64,000 nucleotides of DNA. It comes from JBCCBV01 sp039033855. GTDB taxonomy: Bacteria; Planctomycetota; Phycisphaerae; Phycisphaerales; Phycisphaeraceae. Numbering within the stretch: the first letter of the stretch is position 1; each line of letters starts with the position of its first letter. Shown here piece by piece: positions 18,896-25,863 of the stretch. The position numbers and the translations under genes were made by a program. The notes under the pieces are model-generated. The model was not told where the DNA came from. It saw only the letters and a program-made list of their open reading frames with translations, and did not search any database. The stretch spans positions 1 through 64,000 of the forward strand of contig JBCCBV010000002.1 in the NCBI GenBank assembly GCA_039033855.1, read 5' to 3'.

Positions 18896-18904
18896 TGTTA
18901 TACT
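18896..18904 (+). promoter_or_regulatory. extended -10 promoter for the ctaA-ctaB operon
   Basis: The sequence TG-T-TATACT is a near-perfect extended -10 element of the sigma-70 type. No good -35 is present at the right distance, which is typical of extended -10 promoters. Transcription would begin about 18911, giving a leader of about 84 nt to the GTG at 18995. Confidence 0.5.
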
Positions 18905-18994
18905 CCGCCCGTCTACCAGGAGGAGACAGACGCCCACGGTGTGAGGGGGTGGCCTGCTCCCCGTCTCGGCACGCCACGCCGGCGAAGGCAGCCC

Positions 18995-20524
18995 GTGAAC
19001 CGTTCCGCGCTCGAACCCGATCCCCCAGAAAGTGCCCCCGCCAAGGCCGCTCTCGAAACGGCATGGCCCAAGCGTGCGCAGGCCGCGGCCTGGGTGTCGC
19101 TGGCGCTCGGGGTCTGCGTGTTCGCCTTGGTCGTCTTGGGCGGCAAAGTCACCAGCTACGACGCGGGCATGGCCGTGCCCGATTGGCCAGGCACGTTCGG
19201 CCGGCAGATGTTCCTGGCCCCGTTCAACGAATGGGCGTACGACCCCGCCACCGGCAAGTTCCTGCAGGGCCCGTTCCTCGAACACTCGCACCGGCTGCTC
19301 GGCTCGGCCGCCGGGCTGCTGAGCATCGCGCAAGTCGTGCTGGTCTGGCGGCTGCGACCGGCTCGCCCGGCGCTGCGATGGGCAAGCGTGTTCCTGCTCG
19401 GGCTCATCATCGTTCAGGGCCTGATGGGCGGGTTCCGCGTGTCCGAGCAATCGGTTTTCCTGGCCGGGGTGCACGGCGTGGTGGGCCAACTGGTGCTCGC
19501 CTTGGCCGTGGTGATGGCCGCGGCGTCGAGCAAACGATTCCTCGCATTACGGCTGGGCCAAACCGTGCGCAAAGCCCGCGGCGGCGCGGTCGAACTGTGG
19601 ATCCTTACCGGCGTGATGCTGGCGGCCTTCGCCGCGGCGGTGGTCATCGGCCGGAACGACGGCGAAGCCGAGCTCATCCAATGGCGCCTGTCTGCCGTGG
19701 GCTGGGCCTGCGCGATCGGCGTGGGCTCCTGGCTGGTCTGGAGCGCCTGGCGCATGGCCCAGAACCTGCGCGCCACGCCCGCGCTTGCCCGCAGCGCCCC
19801 GGGACGCTCGGCCGCGACGTGGTCCATGGTGCTGATCGGCGCGGTGGTGCTGCAGCTGATCCTCGGCGCCGCGGTCCGCCACGGGCAGGCCGAACGCGCC
19901 ATCCCCGACGCGCCGCTAGTGCTGGGCTCGGCGCTGCCGCCCACCTCCGAAACCGCCCGATCCCAAGCCTTGGCGGGCATGGACGACAAGCTCATCGCCC
20001 GGGCCCAAACCCAGCCCGAGCTGTGGAAGGTCTGGCTGCACTACACGCACCGCGTGGGCGCCGTGGTGGTGTGCGCGGTGGTCCTGCTGGCCGCCGGGGC
20101 CGTCGGGCGCTGCGTCGCGATGGACCGCCGAGCCAAACGATGGGCCGGGCTGGCGCTGCTGCTGGTGGGGGTCCAGGTGGCGCTCGGGCTCATGACGGTG
20201 TGGAGCAACATCCACCCGCTGCTGGCGAGCGGGCACCAGGCCGTGGGCGCCGGGCTCATGGCCACGACCGCGGCGATGGGGTGGTCGGTCTGGCGGTCGC
20301 GCCGGGTGTATACAGCCCAGGCGTTGTCTGTTGAAAGCGCGTCGACCGAGCACGCAACCGAAGCGGGGGCCGTACCCGTGTCAGTGCCCGTGTCAGTGCC
20401 CGCGCCCGCAACCCGCCCCGCCGCCCCGCAAGGCGCCCCGCTTCCAACCGAACGCGCTACGCTAGAGACGGGCGCTCGGCCAGCGCCGCAGGCCGAAACC
20501 GTTCTGGAAGAGGTGAGAACATGA
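18995..20524 (+). CDS. ctaA: haem A synthase (CtaA/COX15)
   Basis: Oxidises the C8 methyl of haem O to a formyl group to give haem A for aa3-type cytochrome oxidase. The 509-residue membrane protein has eight predicted helices. The haem-ligating histidines appear in the family motifs EHSHRLLGS (first half), HGVVGQLVLA, HYTHRVGAVVV and SGHQAVGAGL. The C-terminal 60 residues are a low-complexity Val-Pro/Ala-Pro tail. The GTG at 18995 is chosen because GAAGG lies 6 nt upstream. A GTG at 18941 would add 18 arginine-rich residues. The stop overlaps the start of ctaB (ATGA). Confidence 0.9.
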   Translation: MNRSALEPDPPESAPAKAALETAWPKRAQAAAWVSLALGVCVFALVVLGGKVTSYDAGMAVPDWPGTFGRQMFLAPFNEWAYDPATGKFLQGPFLEHSHRLLGSAAGLLSIAQVVLVWRLRPARPALRWASVFLLGLIIVQGLMGGFRVSEQSVFLAGVHGVVGQLVLALAVVMAAASSKRFLALRLGQTVRKARGGAVELWILTGVMLAAFAAAVVIGRNDGEAELIQWRLSAVGWACAIGVGSWLVWSAWRMAQNLRATPALARSAPGRSAATWSMVLIGAVVLQLILGAAVRHGQAERAIPDAPLVLGSALPPTSETARSQALAGMDDKLIARAQTQPELWKVWLHYTHRVGAVVVCAVVLLAAGAVGRCVAMDRRAKRWAGLALLLVGVQVALGLMTVWSNIHPLLASGHQAVGAGLMATTAAMGWSVWRSRRVYTAQALSVESASTEHATEAGAVPVSVPVSVPAPATRPAAPQGAPLPTERATLETGARPAPQAETVLEEVRT

Positions 20525-21462
20525 CCCAGATCACCCAAGAGATCGGCGCGGGCGTGCCGCCCATGGACTCGTGGACCACCCGCGTCGGCTGGACACGTCG
20601 GCTGCAAGAGCTTGGCGCGCTCACCAAGCCGCGCATCACGCTGATGGTGGTCATCACTACGTCGATCGGCTTCGCCCTGGGCTGGAGCACCGTCGTCGCC
20701 GATGCGCATTTCCCCTGGGTGGCGCTAATCGCCGCGCTCGTGGGGTCGGGCCTGTCGTGCATGGGCGCCTCGACGCTCAACCAGTGGTGGGAGCGCGACA
20801 CCGACGGCATGATGGAACGCACCCGCGGCCGACCGCTGCCCGCCGGCCGGGTGTCGCCGACCGAAGCCCTGGTGCTCGGGCTCGCGCTGTCGGTCGCCGG
20901 CAGCGCCGCGCTGGTGCTGGCCGGTTTGCCCCTGGCGGCGTTGCTCGCCGGGGCCACGGTGGTCAGCTACGTCGCGATCTACACCCCGCTCAAGCGGGTG
21001 ACGCCGTTGGCCCTGTGGGTGGGCGCCGCGCCGGGCGCCGCGCCGCCGCTGCTCGGTTTCGCCGCCGCCGCCGGCCGGCTCGATGCGCTGGCGATCTCGG
21101 TGTTCGCGCTGATGTACATGTGGCAGGTGCCGCACTTTTTGGCCATCGCCTGGCTGCACCGCCACGACTACGCCCGGGCCGGGCTCAAGATGTTACCCGT
21201 GGTCAAGCCCGATGGCCGGAGCACCTTCGCCCAGATCCTGATCACCTCGATCGCGATGCTGCCGCTGGGCATGGCCCCGACCTGGCTGGGCTACGCCGGG
21301 TGGACCAGCTTCGTCGTCTGCACCCTGGCCGCTACCTGGCTGCTGGTGGGCGCCATACGGCTGGTCTTCCAACCCACCCGTCGACAAGCCCGACGGCTGT
21401 TCCTGATCACCCTGGCCTACCTGCCAATCGCGCTGGCGATCATCTCGATCGATCGCGTTTGA
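20521..21462 (+). CDS. ctaB: protohaem IX farnesyltransferase (CtaB/CyoE)
   Basis: Attaches farnesyl to haem B to give haem O, the substrate of CtaA. The 313-residue UbiA-superfamily protein carries the prenyl-diphosphate binding motif NQWWERDTDGMMERTRGRPLP and the second conserved loop HDYARAGLKMLPVV. It has about nine predicted membrane helices. Translationally coupled to ctaA at the 5' end and to the ABC ATPase at the 3' end (TTGA overlap). Together with ctaA it implies a haem a-containing terminal oxidase, whose subunits lie outside this window. Confidence 0.93.
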   Translation: MTQITQEIGAGVPPMDSWTTRVGWTRRLQELGALTKPRITLMVVITTSIGFALGWSTVVADAHFPWVALIAALVGSGLSCMGASTLNQWWERDTDGMMERTRGRPLPAGRVSPTEALVLGLALSVAGSAALVLAGLPLAALLAGATVVSYVAIYTPLKRVTPLALWVGAAPGAAPPLLGFAAAAGRLDALAISVFALMYMWQVPHFLAIAWLHRHDYARAGLKMLPVVKPDGRSTFAQILITSIAMLPLGMAPTWLGYAGWTSFVVCTLAATWLLVGAIRLVFQPTRRQARRLFLITLAYLPIALAIISIDRV

Positions 21463-22487
21463 CCGCCCCGGCCATCGAGCTGCGCGACCTGGGCAAGGCC
21501 TTCCCCAACGGAAAAGGGGAACCGCCCAGACATGCGCTCCGCGACGTTTCGTTTGCCGTTCACCCGGGTGAAGTCGTCGGCGTGCTCGGCGCCAACGGCA
21601 GCGGCAAGACCACGCTCTTCCGGATCCTCGCCACCCTGCTCCGCCCCACCTCGGGCGCCGCCACGCTGCACGGCATCGACCTGGCCCAAGACCCCGCGGC
21701 CGTCCGACGGTCTATCGGCGTGGTGCTGCAAGCCGGCGGGCTCGATACGCGCATGACCGTGGCCGAGCACCTGCGCCTGTTCGCCAAGCTCAAAGGATTG
21801 CGCGCCGCCGAAGCCGCCAACGCCACCGCGCAAGCGGCGCAAGACGCGGGGTTGCAAGAACGGCTCGGAACGCAGGCCGGGCAGCTCAGCGGCGGCATGC
21901 AGCGGAGGCTCGAGCTGGCCGCAGCCTGCCTGGGGTCGCCCCCGATCCTGCTGCTGGACGAGGCCGCGGTCGGGCTCGACGCCGACGCCCGCGCCGGGTG
22001 GTGGCTTCGGCTCCGGGAAATGGCGTCGTCGCGCGGCACGGCCGTGCTCGCCACGACCCACCAACTCGACGAGGCCGACCGCTGCGATCGCCTGGTGCTG
22101 CTCGACCAGGGGGCCCTGCGCGCCCAAGGCCCGCCCGGCGTCCTGCGCGCCGACCTGGGCGAACAAGTCCTGCGCGTGCGTCCGGCCCGGGCGTCGCTCG
22201 AGCGCGTGCGCAACGTGCTCACGCCGCTCGCCAACGAGCAAGCGGACACGCAACTGCACACAGGCCGGGGCGTCGTCGTGGTCGAAGGCGCGGGCGCCGC
22301 TGCGCTAATCGCCCCGTCTTCGCAAGAACTTGGGGGCGACGGCGCCGAGTTCATCCTCGGCCCGCCGACGCTGGAAGACCTCGTCCGACACCACGCCGGG
22401 CCGGCCGACGCGGGCGCAACCCACGGCGGCACGCGCGTGGACGCGGATGCGACAAACGACCTGCAGCCCGCCGCGGCCAAGCAATAG
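21459..22487 (+). CDS. ABC transporter ATP-binding protein
   Basis: A 342-residue ABC-2-type ATPase. Walker A is GANGSGKTT, the Q-loop is VVLQAGG, the signature is LSGGMQRR, Walker B is ILLLDEAAVGLD, and the switch is TTHQLDEAD. The last 100 residues are a poorly conserved C-terminal region. The start is a TTG overlapping the ctaB stop by 4 nt; no ATG or GTG precedes the conserved ATPase domain. No permease follows, since the next gene is the convergent mcsB. The partner permease must be elsewhere. Its coupling to haem A genes suggests a link to cytochrome oxidase biogenesis, but the substrate is unknown. Confidence 0.87.
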   Translation: MTAPAIELRDLGKAFPNGKGEPPRHALRDVSFAVHPGEVVGVLGANGSGKTTLFRILATLLRPTSGAATLHGIDLAQDPAAVRRSIGVVLQAGGLDTRMTVAEHLRLFAKLKGLRAAEAANATAQAAQDAGLQERLGTQAGQLSGGMQRRLELAAACLGSPPILLLDEAAVGLDADARAGWWLRLREMASSRGTAVLATTHQLDEADRCDRLVLLDQGALRAQGPPGVLRADLGEQVLRVRPARASLERVRNVLTPLANEQADTQLHTGRGVVVVEGAGAAALIAPSSQELGGDGAEFILGPPTLEDLVRHHAGPADAGATHGGTRVDADATNDLQPAAAKQ

Positions 22488-22506
22488 CTTGGCGTAATCG
22501 GTTGGC

Positions 22507-23568
22507 TTAGTGCCCGCCGAGCTTTCGGCGGACCAGGTCGGCCCGGGCCACCCGCCGAGCCGCGGGGTCGAGGTCCTCTTGCAAAACCGCTTGCAGGTGG
22601 GCGGGCTGGCTGAGCAGGAAAAGCTCGTTGACGGTGCGGATGTCGATCTCGGTCAGCCGGCCGAGGTTCACGCCCAGCCGTACGTGCGAAAGCATCTGCA
22701 ACAGTTCATCGGTCGCGAGCGCCCGCGCGTGGGTGAGCACACCCCACGCGCGCCAGATCTTGTCGTCGAGCAAGGCCGAACGCTGACGCGCCAGCGCCTG
22801 CCGGGCCTGGTTTTCATACTCGATGATGTTGGGCACCACGGTGTGCTCGAACTCGGAAAGGATCTCTTCCTCGGCCTTGCCCAGCGTGGTTTGGTTGGAG
22901 ACTTGGAACAGGTCGCCCAGGTGTTCCGAGCCTTCGCCGAACAGGCCGCGCACCGCCAGGTGCATGTCGCGCGCTGCGCGTTTGACCTTCTCGATTTCAC
23001 GGCTGATGACCAGGCCTGGCAGGTGCATCATCACGCTGACCCGCAGGCCGGTGCCGACGTTGGTCGGGCACGCTGTGAGGTAGCCGAATCGGCGGGAGAA
23101 TGAGAAGTCGAGCTTCTCCTCGAGCACGTCGTCGATCCGCTGGGCCTGGGCGTAGGCGTCGCCCAGCTGCATGCCGCTGCGCAGCACCTGCAACCGCATG
23201 TGGTCTTCTTCGTTGACCATGACGGCCCAGGTTTCGTCCGAGCCGATGGCCACGGCCCGAGGGGTTTTGTTCTCGCCCGCGGCGTGTTGGCGCGAAATCA
23301 GGTGCCGCTCGACCAGCAGCTGCCGGTCCATGGCCGGCGAATCGGACAGGTCGACCCAGATCACCTCGTCGGCCAGGCGTTTGCTGACCACCTGCTCGCG
23401 GCAGCGCTCGAGCACCTCGAACTGTTGGCGCCGGCCGGCCTTGCTGACAAACGGGTACCCCGCCAGGTTGCGCGCCAAACGCACCCGGCTGGAGATCACC
23501 ACGTCCGAACGCGGCCCCTCGCCGCGCAGCCATTCGCCGGCACGGTCGGTGATGTGGCGCAGCGTCAC
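22507..23568 (-). CDS. mcsB: protein arginine kinase McsB
   Basis: Phosphorylates arginine residues of proteins, which in Bacillus marks them for ClpCP degradation. The 353-residue protein has the phosphagen kinase fold. The phosphate-binding arginines lie in SSRVRLARNLAGYPF and around TGLRVSVMMHLP. The catalytic-loop motif is LTACPTNVGTGLR and the substrate loop NEEDHMRLQ. GTG start overlapping the mcsA stop (GTGA), so the two are translationally coupled as in Firmicutes. No ctsR or clpC gene lies adjacent. Confidence 0.93.
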   Translation of the reverse strand: MTLRHITDRAGEWLRGEGPRSDVVISSRVRLARNLAGYPFVSKAGRRQQFEVLERCREQVVSKRLADEVIWVDLSDSPAMDRQLLVERHLISRQHAAGENKTPRAVAIGSDETWAVMVNEEDHMRLQVLRSGMQLGDAYAQAQRIDDVLEEKLDFSFSRRFGYLTACPTNVGTGLRVSVMMHLPGLVISREIEKVKRAARDMHLAVRGLFGEGSEHLGDLFQVSNQTTLGKAEEEILSEFEHTVVPNIIEYENQARQALARQRSALLDDKIWRAWGVLTHARALATDELLQMLSHVRLGVNLGRLTEIDIRTVNELFLLSQPAHLQAVLQEDLDPAARRVARADLVRRKLGGH

Positions 23569-24077
23569 GCGGTCTCCTGTTCGAGTTGGCCGATGTCGTC
23601 GCGCAAACGGGCGGCGAGTTCGTAATCTTCGGCCTGCACGGCCTCATCGAGTCGGCGGCGCATGCGGGTCAATTGAAGCTGTCGGCGGTGGCCCACGCCG
23701 GCCCGACGCGGCGCCTTGCCGACGTGCCTGCGGGCCCCTTCGTGCGCCCGGGCGATCAACGGCGAAAGACGCTCGTCGAACGTGGTGTAACAGGTCGGAC
23801 ACCCCAGCAGGCTCGACTCGCGGAACGCGGCGAACGTGGTGCCGCAGTCCTCGCACGCGTCTTCGGAGGTCTCTTGGTCTTCTTGTTTTTGGGCGCCGGA
23901 ATGCACCTTGACGAAGTTGGTCAGCAGCTGGTTGATCGGCGTATGGCCGGCCTTGACCGACAGCCCCGACTCCGCGGCGTGGTAGTCGCACAGGTGGGTC
24001 TCGATCTTTTCGCCCGCCACGATCTCGATGGCGTGGTGCGTCGCCGGGCGGTCGCACTGGTCGCACTTTTTCTTCAT
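23565..24077 (-). CDS. mcsA: McsA-like zinc-finger protein with UVR motif
   Basis: A 170-residue activator of McsB. The N-terminus has paired CxxC motifs (CDQCDR...CDYH, then CEDCGTTF...CPTCY) that should bind zinc. The C-terminus carries a UvrB/UvrC-type motif (RMRRRLDEAVQAEDYELAARLRDDI), which in related proteins mediates Clp ATPase contact. Arrangement and overlap with mcsB match the family. The 203 bp between this start and the 3' end of the gene at 24281 contain no supported gene; a TAGAGT on the minus strand there could be part of its promoter. Confidence 0.88.
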   Translation of the reverse strand: MKKKCDQCDRPATHHAIEIVAGEKIETHLCDYHAAESGLSVKAGHTPINQLLTNFVKVHSGAQKQEDQETSEDACEDCGTTFAAFRESSLLGCPTCYTTFDERLSPLIARAHEGARRHVGKAPRRAGVGHRRQLQLTRMRRRLDEAVQAEDYELAARLRDDIGQLEQETA

Positions 24078-24280
24078 TGCGCGATGCCTCCCTCTGCGCT
24101 CCGCGGCCGGAAACGCGTTGCGTCATCCTGCCACGGCCTGTCTGAACTCTAGCGCCCGACGCCACACGGGTCTACCGGCCCAAAACGGCCTTGCGGCCCC
24201 GATCATTCCCCACGGATCAGCCTCCCGGATCACTTCACGATCCGTCTCCCGCATCCGCTTGGCGTGACTTTGCCCCAACC

Positions 24281-25384
24281 TCAGTCTTCTTCAGGTCGGG
24301 CCGGTTCGGGCGGCAGCAATAAGCGGAAGATACGCGCCTCGGCCTGGTCGCGGTCCAGCTGCCGGGCCGCCCGGTATTGGGGCGACAACTCTGATGGCGA
24401 AAGCCCGACCTCGATCAGCCAGCCGGCGAACTGGGCTTCGTCCAAGCGCGGGGCGGCGGCGAATCGATCGACCGCCAGCAGCACCCGTCGGCGGTCGGAG
24501 GCGCGGGCGTCTTCGCCGGGCAACTCCAACCGGGCGATCGCCAGCTGCAAGCCGCGCCCGTCGGGCCCGGCGTAACGCTGGTCCGGCACCAGGCCGAGCG
24601 TCGAGACGCCCACCACCCGCATGGTTCGGCGGTACCCGCGGTCACGCTGACGACGAATGAGTTCCTCGCGCCGCTCGAAGCGAAAATCGACCACTTCACG
24701 CTCGGTACGGCCCGACGCGGCGTCGCGCTCGCGCTGCTTCTCGGCCCGCAACGCCTCGTCGTCGATCAAGCGGACTTCGGACACCAGCATGTCCGCTTCG
24801 CCAAGCACGCGTTCGACCACGACGGACTCCACCCAGCCGTAGGACCCGACGTCGAGGTCGGGGATCGTGCGCGCCAGCGCCTGGCCTTCGGCGAGCGGGG
24901 CGTCGATGCCGTAGCGCACCTCGCGCCCGTATTCGTCTTGCCCGACCAGCGATGCGCTCAGGCTGGCCCGCGCGGCGGCCACGGTGCGGCCGGTGCTGTT
25001 GTCGTACCGCCGTGCGTAGGTCGGCAAGCACACCACGCCGGCCTCGGTCATCCGGCAGACGGTCACGAAGCGCGGCCAGATCGCACGCCACGCCGATCGC
25101 TCAACCCGATCCAACTCGGCGAGCGCGGGGCGGCCTTGCTCGCGCAATACCTCGGCCAACGAGACTTCGGGTGCGGCCTCGGGCTCTTGCCCAGACGGAT
25201 CGGAATCAACGGGCGCGTCCACCGCTGCGGCCGGCGGATCGGACGATGCAGACGCCGGAGGTTGCGCCCAAGCCGGCCCGCACGCCAGAACGAAAGCCAG
25301 CGCGATCCATAAGCCCCACCAAGGCCACGGCGAAGAAAACCGCGCGCGGCGTCGGCGTGCGTCGCCCGGTCCGGCGGGCTTCAC
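24281..25384 (-). CDS. exported protein of unknown function
   Basis: A 367-residue protein with an arginine-rich N-terminus and a signal peptide ending near AWA-QPP (residue 40). An Ala/Pro/Asp linker and a folded part from about residue 75 follow (AWRAIWPRFVTVCRMTEAGVVCLPTYARRYD). Charged segments such as ALRAEKQRERDAASGRTEREV suggest a helical stretch near 220-250. No family recognised. It is translationally coupled to the upstream STAS gene (GTGA overlap), so both probably belong to one regulatory or envelope function. Confidence 0.6.
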   Translation of the reverse strand: MKPAGPGDARRRRARFSSPWPWWGLWIALAFVLACGPAWAQPPASASSDPPAAAVDAPVDSDPSGQEPEAAPEVSLAEVLREQGRPALAELDRVERSAWRAIWPRFVTVCRMTEAGVVCLPTYARRYDNSTGRTVAAARASLSASLVGQDEYGREVRYGIDAPLAEGQALARTIPDLDVGSYGWVESVVVERVLGEADMLVSEVRLIDDEALRAEKQRERDAASGRTEREVVDFRFERREELIRRQRDRGYRRTMRVVGVSTLGLVPDQRYAGPDGRGLQLAIARLELPGEDARASDRRRVLLAVDRFAAAPRLDEAQFAGWLIEVGLSPSELSPQYRAARQLDRDQAEARIFRLLLPPEPARPEED

Positions 25385-25755
25385 GCCTCGGCGTCCTCGC
25401 CCGGCTCGCCGTCGGCGGGCACGGTCATCTGCAACTCGGCCAACGCGGTCAGGCGGTCACGGCTGAACGAAAACACCTTGTCCAGCCCGGTGGTCATAAA
25501 GATCGACCAGGCCGCGTTGTTCGGCGCCGCCAACCGCAGTTGCACCCCGCGGTCCGCGCAGGCCTTGCGCAGACGCAGCAGCTGCGAAAGGTTCGAGCTG
25601 TTGAGGTGGTGGCAGTCTTCGAGGTCGACCACCAGGTGCGGCGGCGGCTCGTGGTGGGCCAGCGTGGTGCTGAGCCCTTCGACCTCGTCGGAGAACGCCG
25701 GGTCGGTGCCGGGCGTGGCGACCCAGATCGATTCGGACCACTTTTGAAGAGCCAT
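25381..25755 (-). CDS. STAS-domain anti-anti-sigma-like protein
   Basis: A 124-residue single STAS domain protein. The central strand-helix element reads LVVDLEDCHHLNSSNLSQLLRLRKAC, in which the serine pair occupies the site phosphorylated in SpoIIAA/RsbV proteins. The following part (VQLRLAAPNNAAWSIFMTTGLDKVF) is typical of the fold. It probably acts in a partner-switch pathway, but no anti-sigma kinase or matching sigma factor is beside it. ATG start; 108 bp from the gyrA stop. Confidence 0.85.
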   Translation of the reverse strand: MALQKWSESIWVATPGTDPAFSDEVEGLSTTLAHHEPPPHLVVDLEDCHHLNSSNLSQLLRLRKACADRGVQLRLAAPNNAAWSIFMTTGLDKVFSFSRDRLTALAELQMTVPADGEPGEDAEA

Positions 25756-25863
25756 AACGAACCTCGTTTGCGGGGCCGTCCCAACCCGGCGTGCACCGGG
25801 CGAAACTTCGATGTCACCATCCTACCGGCCTCGGTGCGGATCCCGGCCGGGCTCGTCCAAGAA

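Larger units (their letters stand above)
18644..18994. other. 351-bp intergenic region between tRNA-Arg and ctaA
   Basis: No gene is supported here. It holds the tRNA-Arg 5' flank (left), a 17-bp inverted repeat, an extended -10 promoter, and a strong AGGAGGAG at 18918-18925. That purine-rich site lacks a convincing start codon at normal distance: a GTG at 18941, in frame with ctaA, lies 15 nt downstream. Confidence 0.6.
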
